DNA of 64,000 nt from Methylobacterium gnaphalii (GTDB lineage: Bacteria > Pseudomonadota > Alphaproteobacteria > Rhizobiales > Beijerinckiaceae). Every line of letters starts with the position of its first letter. Within the stretch, counting starts at the first letter, position 1. The notes beneath the pieces were generated by a model. It did not search any database, was not told the DNA's origin, and was given only the letters and a program-made list of their open reading frames with translations. The position numbers were made by a program, and so were the translations under genes. The stretch is taken from positions 1 through 64,000 of the forward strand of contig NZ_BJZV01000012.1 of assembly GCF_007992215.1 (NCBI RefSeq), in the 5' to 3' direction. Below are positions 56,765 to 64,000 of the stretch, one piece after another.

Positions 56765-59434
56765 TCAAGCGCTCCGGGCCTGCAGCAGCGGAAACAGCAT
56801 CTCGACGAGTGTGCCCTCGTTCTTGCGACTGGAGATCCGGAAGCGGCCGCGATTGGCTTCGACGAGCGCCTTGGTCACTGTCAGTCCGAGGCCGATGCTG
56901 GCGCGTCCGCCCAAGATGTCCCCGCTGCCGCTCGCCATCAGCGCCCGTTCGATCTCCTCCTGCGTCATGCCGACGCCGGTATCGCGCACGCGGAAGGCTA
57001 TTTCACCGCGCTCGTCGGTCGTCGAGACGATCACCTGTCCGCCGGCCTCGGTGAGGCGGATCGCGTTGGCGATCACGTTGAGGGTGGCCTGACGCATGGA
57101 GCGCTCGTCGGCAACGAGCGGCCGCAGATTGGGCGAGAGGCTGGTGCGCACGACGATGCGGTCGCGCGCTGCCTGCGGCTGCATCAGCGCGATGCAACCC
57201 GACACCACGTCGTTGAGGGCGATATCGGTGAAGGTCAGTGCATCCCGTCCTGCTTCGATCCGGACGAGATCAAGGAGGTCGTCGATCACGCCGACGACGT
57301 GCTGGCTGGAGTGATGGATCTCGTGAAGGTAGTCGCTGCTGCGCCCGCTTCCGGGCTGCCCGAACGGCTCGGAGAGAAGGATCTCCGTGCGGTCGGCAAT
57401 CCGCACGATCGGCGCACGGATCTGATCGGATACGATTGCAGCGAAGTCCGTCCGGAAACGCCTCTCCGGCTCAAGGCTCGGCGTGCCGGCCGACGGTAAC
57501 GAAGCCGGTTCGCTCAAGGTCACGCAGAATCGGGCCGTCGCAGTTGCCGGGAGCTGTGCAACGCGCAGGCGAAGCGCGCCGTCCTGCGGCCCCGTGCGCG
57601 GGGTCGCTTTGCAGGTCGCGCCGGTGCCGGACTCTCGCGCCTCTTCGAGGCAGGCAGTGATGGCCGGCTCGCTATCGGCCGTGAACAGGTCCGCGAGCCG
57701 ACCGCCGACCACCTCTCGCGCCTCGCTCGACAGCATGGCGCGTGCACTCGCGTTGAGGCTCAGGATGCGACCGCCAACGTCGAGCGAGGCGACGCCCTGC
57801 TCGATATGGTCGAGAAGATGCTGGGCGTCGCGCTCGCGCACCGTGTCGCGCGCCTCCAAAAGCCCTCGCGCGATCTGCTCGCGCGCATGATCGGCTTGGA
57901 CTGCGACCCGGGCCAGAAGCAGTTCGGCCGAGCTGCCATCCCAATCGACCCGCGAGCGCTCGATCAGCAACGACAGCGGCAGGCCGCTCGCAGTGGTCAT
58001 TGTGACAAGCGTATCGGGGAGGATACCGTCTCTCAGGGGAGGCAACTCCGCCAACAATTGCACGACGCACCCGGACGCCTGGAGAGTTTCGCGGTCCTGA
58101 TATCCGGTGAGACCGAGGAACCTGCCGTTCGCGTAGAGGATCGCGCTGCCGCGATGGACAAGAACGCCCACCGGCAGCCGATCGAGCGCGGCGACGATCG
58201 CCACGTCGATGGACGAGGCTACGCTTGCTGGCGCACTCACCGGGAAGGCCATTACCGAGCCGCCGCGCTGCGGCTCAGTCCGTTCGGCGTCGTCGTCTCC
58301 CGCGAAGCGAGCTCCTAGCGCACGCGCGATCTCGCGAAAGGCCGCATGCTCGTGCGTCGAGAGATCCGAATTCGGCTGCGGCGGCGCGCGTTCCTCACGC
58401 ACGTCCTCGTCGTCGACGGCGACGTCCACAGTGAAACCGGCCTGCCGATCGGGCGAAGCGCCCGCATCCGTGTCATTCGGCGAGGCGGCTGTGGCGACGT
58501 CGCCCGTGGCCGGCACCGCAGCTTCCACGTCCGCCTCTTCGCCGGCTGTCTGTGTCAGGACTTCATCGTTTCCTTCGTTGGTCGATGGCAACGACGAGTC
58601 GTCCGCAGTGATAACCGGTACGGGAGCCACGTCATGCTGAGCGGTGCGAATCCCGCGCAGGACGCCGAACCCCGAGAAGCCGGAAAACGGCTGCGATGCG
58701 CGCCCGGAGGGCGTTCCGGACAATTCGACCTCGATCTCCTGGTCGGTTCCGGACGGGCGAAGGACGACGGAAAGGGCGCGAAAAGTGCGATGGGCCCCCA
58801 GCGCTTCCAGCAGGCTCGGCCCTAGGATGGCTCCAGTTTCGCCGAGCGTTGTCCAGGACTTGCCAAGGAGATGCGCGGCAATCTCGGAGGATCCGCCCGA
58901 TAGCTGCGTGACGAGGTGGTTCTCGTCGCTGCGCCAGACGAACCGCTTCGAGACGGGCGGCCCCGGAACCGTCTGTTGAGGAACGACCTCCGCAACGGGT
59001 GCCGGTTTGGTCGGCGGGCGCTCGCCCGCACTGCGCCGCGCCGGCAGGGCTTCGGTCGGCGCGAGAAGCAGGAGGGTTTCGCCCTTCGCGCTCACCACCA
59101 ACATGATCAGGCAGGTGATCGGCCGACGTATGCCCCGCGTATCGAGGCGAAGCCGGACGAGGCGTGGACCAGTGCCCGGCTCGCCGACGGACCGAACCTG
59201 TTGCGGTAGCCTCAATCCGGGGTCGACGGTGCCGTCCGGGCGCGCGATCGCTGCCCGTACAGGCACCGCGTCGCCATGGGAGCCGAGCACTCTTTGCGCG
59301 GCTCGATCGAGGATCAGGATCGCGCCGCCGCGCACCGCGAAGAGAGGGGCGAGACGTGCATCGGCAGACCAGCGCGCGATGTCAGCGGCGAGCGTCACGT
59401 CGTCGCCATCGGACTGCTGTGCGCGGTCGGACAT
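56765..59434 (-). CDS. PAS-containing histidine kinase-like protein lacking the H-box histidine
   Basis: An 889-residue protein of PdhS/CbrA-like architecture: N-terminal sensor-like region, acidic low-complexity linker (about 265-360), PAS domains (about 410-510 and 545-640), dimerisation helices and an ATPase domain. The H-box normally reads SHEIRTP, but here it is SDQIRAP with Asp 670 in place of the phospho-acceptor His. The rest of the helix pair (DYLHEIHHSSQHVVGVIDDLLDLVRIEAG), the N box NVIANAIRLTEAGG, G1 RVRDTGVGMT and G2 ASIGLGLTVTKALVEA remain. It therefore cannot autophosphorylate at the usual site and may act as a pseudokinase or adaptor, as DivL does. It is divergent from phasin. 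Confidence 0.85.
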   Translation of the reverse strand: MSDRAQQSDGDDVTLAADIARWSADARLAPLFAVRGGAILILDRAAQRVLGSHGDAVPVRAAIARPDGTVDPGLRLPQQVRSVGEPGTGPRLVRLRLDTRGIRRPITCLIMLVVSAKGETLLLLAPTEALPARRSAGERPPTKPAPVAEVVPQQTVPGPPVSKRFVWRSDENHLVTQLSGGSSEIAAHLLGKSWTTLGETGAILGPSLLEALGAHRTFRALSVVLRPSGTDQEIEVELSGTPSGRASQPFSGFSGFGVLRGIRTAQHDVAPVPVITADDSSLPSTNEGNDEVLTQTAGEEADVEAAVPATGDVATAASPNDTDAGASPDRQAGFTVDVAVDDEDVREERAPPQPNSDLSTHEHAAFREIARALGARFAGDDDAERTEPQRGGSVMAFPVSAPASVASSIDVAIVAALDRLPVGVLVHRGSAILYANGRFLGLTGYQDRETLQASGCVVQLLAELPPLRDGILPDTLVTMTTASGLPLSLLIERSRVDWDGSSAELLLARVAVQADHAREQIARGLLEARDTVRERDAQHLLDHIEQGVASLDVGGRILSLNASARAMLSSEAREVVGGRLADLFTADSEPAITACLEEARESGTGATCKATPRTGPQDGALRLRVAQLPATATARFCVTLSEPASLPSAGTPSLEPERRFRTDFAAIVSDQIRAPIVRIADRTEILLSEPFGQPGSGRSSDYLHEIHHSSQHVVGVIDDLLDLVRIEAGRDALTFTDIALNDVVSGCIALMQPQAARDRIVVRTSLSPNLRPLVADERSMRQATLNVIANAIRLTEAGGQVIVSTTDERGEIAFRVRDTGVGMTQEEIERALMASGSGDILGGRASIGLGLTVTKALVEANRGRFRISSRKNEGTLVEMLFPLLQARSA

Positions 59435-59598
59435 CGAGAGCCTAGAGGTCCATCACAAGGTGGGAAACAGGCTGCAGTCTTAAACTTCCAGCGAGGCTGT
59501 CATAGACACGAAGGCGATCTGACACACGTTAATCAATGCTTAACCCTAACACGCGGCCTGCAGCCGCAGCAGGGCTGGCGCCGCATGAATTATATGTT

Positions 59599-59615
59599 AT
59601 TGTGCACCGCACAAT
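59599..59615. promoter_or_regulatory. PhaR-like operator upstream of phasin
   Basis: ATTGTGCACCGCACAAT is a perfect 7-bp inverted repeat with a 3-base centre. Its TGC-N3-GCA core resembles the published PhaR binding core (as I recall it), and PhaR represses phasin genes until PHA granules form. It sits 34 bases before the phasin ATG. Confidence 0.6.
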
Positions 59616-59649
59616 GATGAAATCGTGGGCATCTAGAAAGGAAACGACC

Positions 59650-60114
59650 ATGAGCAGCAGCCCGAATCCTAACTACGAAGTGCCGGCCGAAATGCGCGAA
59701 TTCGCCGAGAAGAGTGTCGATCAGGCGCGTAAGGCGTTCGATTCGTTCTTGGGCGCCGCGCGCCGCACCGCCGACACCGTGAAGGGCTCTGCTGAGCTCG
59801 CCCGAACCAATACGTCCACACTGTCCTCGCGGTCTTTCGAGTTCGCCGAGCAGAACGTAAACGCGGCATTCGATCTCGCGCAGAAGCTCGTCCGGTCCAA
59901 GGACGTCCAAGAGGCGATGCAGCACCAGGCCGAGTTCGTGCGTTCGCAGTTCGCCAACATTCAGGCGCAGGCCAAGGAGTTCGGTGGCCTCGCGCAGAGC
60001 GCGCTTCAGCAGGGTGCCGAGAACGCCAAGAGCGCCGTGCAGCAAGGCCAGAACGAGGCGCGCCAGGCCTTCGAACAGGGCGCCGCGGCAGCCAAGGAAA
60101 AGCCCACCGCCTGA
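59650..60114 (+). CDS. phasin family protein
   Basis: A 154-residue amphipathic helical protein coating polyhydroxyalkanoate granules. Phasin_2 pattern: EVPAEMREFAEKSVDQARKAFDSFLGAARRTADTV, then SFEFAEQNVNAAFDLAQKLVRSKDVQEAMQHQAEFVRSQFANIQAQAKEF. The Gln/Ala-rich C-terminus resembles granule-binding tails. The ATG at 59650 has AAGGAA about 7 bases upstream. No pha biosynthesis genes lie in the window. Likely controlled by the palindrome at 59599. Confidence 0.93.
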   Translation: MSSSPNPNYEVPAEMREFAEKSVDQARKAFDSFLGAARRTADTVKGSAELARTNTSTLSSRSFEFAEQNVNAAFDLAQKLVRSKDVQEAMQHQAEFVRSQFANIQAQAKEFGGLAQSALQQGAENAKSAVQQGQNEARQAFEQGAAAAKEKPTA

Positions 60115-60162
60115 CGGTACAGGTCGCTCGCTCTCCAATGAGCGGCCATTCAGGTCAACGAG

Positions 60163-60194
60163 ATCGGCTCGCCCCCGTGCAGGCGGGCCGATTT
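60163..60194 (+). terminator. terminator after phasin
   Basis: ATCGG (60163-60167) pairs with CCGAT (60188-60192), extended by inner CGCC/GGCG pairing, followed by TT. Confidence 0.55.
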
Positions 60195-60320
60195 CCTGCG
60201 GCCAAGCCCTATCCGCTTTGGCGGTAGGCTGCCTTCTTTCGGCCGATCCCGGCTCTTAGCGAAGCGTATCCTGTGCCGCGACCCGGCGCGGGCTCACGCC
60301 ATTGAGAGAGATCGACCTCC

Positions 60321-60656
60321 ATGCGCCCTGCCTATCGTCTCAGCGTCGCGGCCGCGATCGTCCTCGGTGCGCTCGGCTCTCAAGGTGCTCGCGCGCAGTA
60401 CGACGATGACGGCTACTATGATGCGCCGCCTCCGCCCCGTGGCCGTTACGAGTCCCGCTACGAGCGCCGCCCGCCGCCGCCATCGCGTCGAGCCGTCGGC
60501 CTGAACTGCGATGCGATCCAGCCCGGCATGTTCGGGCCGAAGCCGTTCTCGTGCCCCCTCCCCGGTCCGCGCCCGCTCGGCGCCCGCTGCTTCTGTGATA
60601 CCCCGGTGGCCCCCCTGAGCGGCGGCGATACCGTTGCAGGCCGCGTCGTTCCGTAA
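60321..60656 (+). CDS. secreted Pro/Arg-rich hypothetical protein
   Basis: A 111-residue protein with a signal peptide (about 1-25, ending GARA), a Tyr/Asp/Pro/Arg-rich middle (APPPPRGRYESRYERRPPPP) and a C-terminal part with four Cys (LNCDAI, FSCPLPGP, ARCFCDTP) that could form two disulfides in the periplasm. I recall similar proteins of unknown function in related genomes but no named family. It shares a bidirectional terminator with the convergent L,D-transpeptidase. Confidence 0.7.
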   Translation: MRPAYRLSVAAAIVLGALGSQGARAQYDDDGYYDAPPPPRGRYESRYERRPPPPSRRAVGLNCDAIQPGMFGPKPFSCPLPGPRPLGARCFCDTPVAPLSGGDTVAGRVVP

Positions 60657-60715
60657 CGACACCGCCCCGACAGCTCATTCGTCGAAGAGCGCATCGACAG
60701 CCCGACGGAATCGAA

Positions 60716-60747
60716 AAGCCCGCCCCGGTCTGGACCGGAGCGGGCTT
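60716..60747. terminator. bidirectional terminator between convergent genes
   Basis: AAGCCCGC (60716-60723) pairs with GCGGGCTT (60740-60747), and CCGGTC faces GACCGG inside. The minus strand runs into TTTT and the plus strand into TTCTTGTTG. Confidence 0.85.
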
Positions 60748-60769
60748 CTTGTTGTTCGAATCAGGGAGA

Positions 60770-61432
60770 TCAGTTCAGCACGACGACCTTGGCGCCGACG
60801 CGGACGCGCTCGTACAGATCGGTGACATCTTCGTTCGTCATGCGGATGCAGCCCGAGGAAACGGCTTGGCCAATCGTGTCTGGCTCGTTGGAGCCGTGGA
60901 TGCGATACTCCGTGCCGCCGATATACATGGCGCGGGCGCCGAGCGGGTTCTCGACACCGCCGGCCATGTAGCGCGGCAGGTCGGGACGGCGGGCAAGCAT
61001 CGCCTTCGGCGGCACCCACGAGGGCCATTCCTTCTTGGCGACGACCTTCTTCACGCCTGACCACTCGAAGCCGGGGCGGCCGACGCCAACGCCGTAGCGG
61101 ATGGCCTCGCCGGGCGCAGTCACGAAGTAGAGGCGACGCTCGGAGGTAGAGACCACGATGGTCCCGGCCGGGTACCGCGAATCGAAACGAACCATCTCGC
61201 GCGGGATCGGCGCGACCTGTGCCTGGGGAGCGGCCTGAGCGCCCTGGCCGTAGCCGTATTGGCTGCCGTACGGATCATATTGCTGAGCTCCGGAGCGACC
61301 ATAGGTCTGACCGGAATAGTACTCGTCGGCGTCGTTCGTCCCGAACGGGTCGTAGGGCGCAGACATCGCGGGTGCTGTTGCAAGAACACAGACGCCGATG
61401 ACGCCGGCGAGGGCAGAGGCCAGGGTCTTCAT
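60770..61432 (-). CDS. L,D-transpeptidase (ErfK/YbiS family), third copy
   Basis: A 220-residue secreted L,D-transpeptidase. Signal peptide about 1-24 (ending SAPY), a Gln/Tyr/Gly-rich linker (about 40-72), then the YkuD domain: STSERRLYFVTAPGEAIRYGVGVGRPGFEWSG, PLGARAMYIGGTEYRIHGSNEPDTIGQAVSSGCIRMTNEDV with catalytic His and Cys. It is longer and more distant from the tandem pair at 43973-45273, so this is the canonical alphaproteobacterial type. Confidence 0.95.
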   Translation of the reverse strand: MKTLASALAGVIGVCVLATAPAMSAPYDPFGTNDADEYYSGQTYGRSGAQQYDPYGSQYGYGQGAQAAPQAQVAPIPREMVRFDSRYPAGTIVVSTSERRLYFVTAPGEAIRYGVGVGRPGFEWSGVKKVVAKKEWPSWVPPKAMLARRPDLPRYMAGGVENPLGARAMYIGGTEYRIHGSNEPDTIGQAVSSGCIRMTNEDVTDLYERVRVGAKVVVLN

Positions 61433-61638
61433 GGGTTGATGCCTACCTGTGCATTTATCTTGACTTTACAAGCGTGACCGTGGCCACGCGGTTCCACGCT
61501 TGTTGGATGAATTTGTGCGTAACGCCGTGCGAACTCACACGACGCTTACCGGCAAGCTTCCGCGATCACTTTGCTGTTACGGATAGAGCAGCAGGATAGC
61601 AGCCTTAGCCGACGGTCGTAGCCGGCACCTCAGCATCG

Positions 61639-62232
61639 TCACGCGACGGCGGGTGGGGCCTCGCTCGCTGCCCGTCCTGCCTCGACGAGCACGTCGATCG
61701 GGCGCCAGGGCTTCGGGATGAACACGGCCCGGTCCGGAATTTCGTCGCAGCGCTCCGGAGCGACACCGGAGGTGACAACGAGCCGTGCCTTCGGCCAAAG
61801 CGTGGCGACGGCATTGGCAAGCTGGATCCCGTCCATCTGGCCAGCAAGGCGGATGTCGGCGAAGACCAGCGCGACGTCGCCCCCAGACTCCCGGAGAACT
61901 GAGAGCGCTTCCTCGGCGCTGTCGCAGCCCACGACCGAGAGCTCGGTCTCCTCGAGCAGCGTCTCGGCGAGGCCGCGCACGTCCGGATCATCCTCGACCA
62001 CGAGGGCCAGTCGGCCACACTTGGACACGCTGTCGAGATCGCTGTGTTTGACCTGCCGCACGAGCGCGGCGAGGTGTTCCGGGACACCTTCGGCGACGAG
62101 CGCGTCGTAGGCCGAGGCAAGGGCCTGCCCAATCTGGTCGAGCGGCATACCGGGCAGGAGCGGATCGAGCGTATGACTATGGCCGGCCCTCCGGCGCGAT
62201 CCATCGAGCGACGCTGAGTTCGGCTTCTGCAC
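61639..62232 (-). CDS. NepR-like domain fused to response-regulator receiver
   Basis: A 197-residue protein. Residues 30-64, PLDQIGQALASAYDALVAEG plus VPEHLAALVRQVKHSD, match the NepR anti-sigma helix pattern (IGxxLRxxYDxVxxEPVPxxFxxLLxxL). Residues 75-185 are a receiver: acidic pocket EDD 80-82, phospho-acceptor Asp 126 (VFADIRLAGQMDG), Thr 154 and Lys 174 (PKPW). NepR normally is a separate protein that binds the EcfG sigma factor and PhyR in the general stress response. The fusion suggests phosphorylation-dependent control within one chain, but no ecfG or phyR gene is visible nearby. Identity of the N-terminal helix as NepR is an inference. Confidence 0.7.
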   Translation of the reverse strand: MQKPNSASLDGSRRRAGHSHTLDPLLPGMPLDQIGQALASAYDALVAEGVPEHLAALVRQVKHSDLDSVSKCGRLALVVEDDPDVRGLAETLLEETELSVVGCDSAEEALSVLRESGGDVALVFADIRLAGQMDGIQLANAVATLWPKARLVVTSGVAPERCDEIPDRAVFIPKPWRPIDVLVEAGRAASEAPPAVA

Positions 62233-62347
62233 GTGATGTCCTCACATCTCGCTACCGCGGAATGGCGCGGCGATTCTGATGTGAATGTCGCCAGCAGGCC
62301 GTCAGTTGCGTCCGCCAGCCGTTTTCATTGGCCCGAAAAGGATGACG

Positions 62348-63493
62348 TTACTGACCCGCCGCGTCGGCATAGGCCATCACACCTGCCACCGAGGTCACAT
62401 CGCGGTAGCGGTCGCCGCGCGTGCTCATCATCGCTTCGAACTTCTCGTGCACCTGGGCGACGGAAAGGCTCGTTGCCTTCTTCTTGGCGTGGCGCCCGCG
62501 ACCGGTGCGGCCGGCATGGGCAGCGAAGAAGATGGAGCGATTGGCGCGGGCCGGACCGGGGAGAAGTGCGGCAGCGGCGGCATCCGGCTTGTCGACCACC
62601 TTCGAGAGGAAGCTCTCGGCGTCGTTCGGGCCGAGGAAGTGCGCGAGGTAGACTTCGCCGAGGGAGAGCTCGCGGCCGATGGTCTGTGCGATGCGCCCTG
62701 CATCGCGCTTCAGCATCTCGCCAGCCATCAGGGCCGACAGGTATGGGTCACGGCGGAGTTCCAGGACCCGGTTGCGGTCGGCCTGGTTGGTGATGACCGG
62801 CTTGTCGTTGGCATCGTTCGTGACGAGCGCCGCCTCCTGGGCAAGCCCGTATTTCGGACCGAAATCGCGGATCACGCCGAGCCAGGTGCGCTCGATGAAC
62901 TGGTAGAGACCGGTGGCCGACGAGGTCTTGGCCTGCACGGCCGTGATGAAGCTCGATTCCTTGTCCGCAATCGCCATCAGCAGGACGGGATCGGTCTGGA
63001 CCGCCTGAGCCGCTTTGACGATCGTCTGAACGATATGGCGGCGGATCTTCATCGGCCCAAATTCGAGGATGTCGTTCGGGTCGCCGGTGGCGGTCTGCGA
63101 GAGCAGGAAGTCGTAGGAGACGCGGTCGACGCTGTTGCCGCCGAGTTCGGTGTCGAGATCGTGGACAGGAGCGAAGCTCGACGCAGCGGCCAGGGCGATC
63201 GGCGGCTGGGGCGCCTCGGGCGCCAAGGCCTGCACGCGGGGCTTGGGCATGGCGAGTTCGTGACCGACCTTGGTCGATGCCTCGGCGCGGCCGAAATCGG
63301 TACCGGCATTGAGCAGCACGGCACCGAGGCCGCCCGCAACCAGAGACACCGAGAGCACGGAACGGATCAGCGCGGTGCGGCTGCCATGGTTACGGCCGAC
63401 CTTGGTCGAGAGAGCGATGACATCGTGCTGAGCGCCAGCACCGAAGCGGCGCACGGGAGTGGTCGTCTGCGAACGGTTCGCGCGGCCCTGCAT
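62348..63493 (-). CDS. lytic transglycosylase (SLT domain)
   Basis: A 381-residue envelope enzyme. After a cytoplasmic N-terminus, one membrane anchor (ALIRSVLSVSLVAGGLGAVLLNAG, about residues 39-62) is followed by a linker and an SLT-like lysozyme domain (about 120-330): DPVLLMAIADKESSFITAVQAKTSSATGLYQFIERTWLGVI, with the catalytic Glu in KESSF. It cleaves peptidoglycan to 1,6-anhydro-muropeptides. The ATG at 63493 is preferred; the frame continues 72 codons upstream with no family likeness. Confidence 0.9.
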   Translation of the reverse strand: MQGRANRSQTTTPVRRFGAGAQHDVIALSTKVGRNHGSRTALIRSVLSVSLVAGGLGAVLLNAGTDFGRAEASTKVGHELAMPKPRVQALAPEAPQPPIALAAASSFAPVHDLDTELGGNSVDRVSYDFLLSQTATGDPNDILEFGPMKIRRHIVQTIVKAAQAVQTDPVLLMAIADKESSFITAVQAKTSSATGLYQFIERTWLGVIRDFGPKYGLAQEAALVTNDANDKPVITNQADRNRVLELRRDPYLSALMAGEMLKRDAGRIAQTIGRELSLGEVYLAHFLGPNDAESFLSKVVDKPDAAAAALLPGPARANRSIFFAAHAGRTGRGRHAKKKATSLSVAQVHEKFEAMMSTRGDRYRDVTSVAGVMAYADAAGQ

Positions 63494-63741
63494 GATCGGT
63501 CGCTTATCCCCTGAATTGCCGCTGTTCACGGCCTCATGTCGATGGCTGATCTTTTCTTGACCGGTGTGGCGACAACACGGCTGTGCTTGTGGCAGACCGA
63601 AGGCAGTGCAGAGAAAATTCACCGGCGAGACCAGCCGTACGACCACGCTTTGGGCGGGACAGCTGAGCCGAAGCGCGACGTTTGCGGACAAGCGTGGCAC
63701 AACGGCCACGCTTTAGGGGCCGTTCGCGGCAGCCGATCCGG
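63494..63741. other. promoter region between coaA and lytic transglycosylase
   Basis: About 248 bases with no gene. It should contain the promoter for the transglycosylase gene. No distinct promoter or terminator was recognised. Confidence 0.4.
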
Positions 63742-64000
63742 TCAGAGGCGGCGCAGGGCGACGCTCTCGATTCGGTGGCTGGCGCCCTTGGCGAGAATCA
63801 GGCTGGCACGCTGGCGCGTGGGCAGGATGTTGTCGCGCAGGTTGGGCAGGTTGATCGTCATCCAGAGCCGATCGGCATTCTCGAGTGCCTCGGCCTCGCT
63901 GCCCTCAGCGTACTTGCGGAAGTAGGAGAGCGGGTTGCGGAACGCGGTCTGCCGCAGCCGCATGAAGCGGTTGACGTACCAGCGGTGCAGGTCGTCCTCG
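63742..64000 (-). CDS. coaA: type I pantothenate kinase, C-terminal part
   Basis: The last 85 residues of CoaA, which phosphorylates pantothenate in coenzyme A synthesis; the rest lies beyond the window end. [32 protein letters not shown] and [30 protein letters not shown] are conserved to the E. coli tail (NxxNLxxNILPTRxRASLILxKxxxH). The partial gene ends normally at 63742. Confidence 0.92.
   Translation of the reverse strand, partial: EDDLHRWYVNRFMRLRQTAFRNPLSYFRKYAEGSEAEALENADRLWMTINLPNLRDNILPTRQRASLILAKGASHRIESVALRRL

Overview
The window is GC-rich chromosomal DNA of an alphaproteobacterium, most likely order Hyphomicrobiales (Methylobacteriaceae or Boseaceae type). This rests on gene content: rpsT-dnaA-dnaN-recF, LutABC, a PHA phasin, DUF2794, DUF1674/SDHAF4, BluB, ErfK-type L,D-transpeptidases and a NepR-like domain. 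The genus is an inference. No phage, insertion sequence or CRISPR array was seen. Two tRNA genes were found: Arg-TCT (7991-8067) and Thr-GGT (29133-29207), both on the minus strand.

Layout. 0.3-7.9 kb (minus): a catabolic block reading isochorismatase-like hydrolase, pyruvate-oxidase-like TPP enzyme, lutA-lutB-lutC, eutB-eutC, covering lactate oxidation, pyruvate decarboxylation and ethanolamine deamination. 8.2-18.6 kb: an exopolysaccharide locus with a methyltransferase, a very large glycosyltransferase/glycoside hydrolase fusion, a Wzy/WaaL-like membrane protein, a polysaccharide deacetylase, two GT4 transferases and a convergent GNAT/FemAB-like transferase. Five consecutive genes overlap by ATGA. 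19.7-27.5 kb: an acidic amino acid/dicarboxylate uptake region with a solute-binding protein plus DctA-type symporter, a porin and a complete gltI-J-K-L ABC transporter. 27.9-29.1 kb: small genes, including one broken membrane protein. 29.3-38.3 kb: rpsT, dnaA, dnaN, recF, recQ and a membrane hydrolase-like protein. 38.4-51.8 kb: purL, bolA, grxD, a thioredoxin-reductase-like flavoprotein, DUF2794, bluB, a tandem pair of L,D-transpeptidases, SDHAF4, rsmB, a heparinase-like protein, purH and a GT90 protein. 51.9-56.6 kb: an MHS transporter, a wrecked actP, yjcH/DUF485 and acs. 56.8-64 kb: a histidine-kinase-like protein lacking its phospho-acceptor histidine, a phasin, a secreted Pro-rich protein, a third L,D-transpeptidase, a NepR-like/receiver fusion, a lytic transglycosylase and the C-terminal end of coaA.

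Most notable observations: (1) the single-chain GT2-transmembrane-GH protein heading the EPS operon; (2) the PdhS/CbrA-like kinase with Asp where the H-box histidine should be; (3) a NepR-like helix fused to an intact receiver domain; (4) fragments of acetate permease actP left between yjcH and an MHS carrier; (5) a candidate rod-shaped noncoding RNA (possibly 6S-like) between DUF2794 and bluB; (6) a perfect 13-bp hairpin between dnaA and dnaN and a PhaR-like palindrome before the phasin gene. All calls come from reading the sequence and remembered family features; no searches were run.
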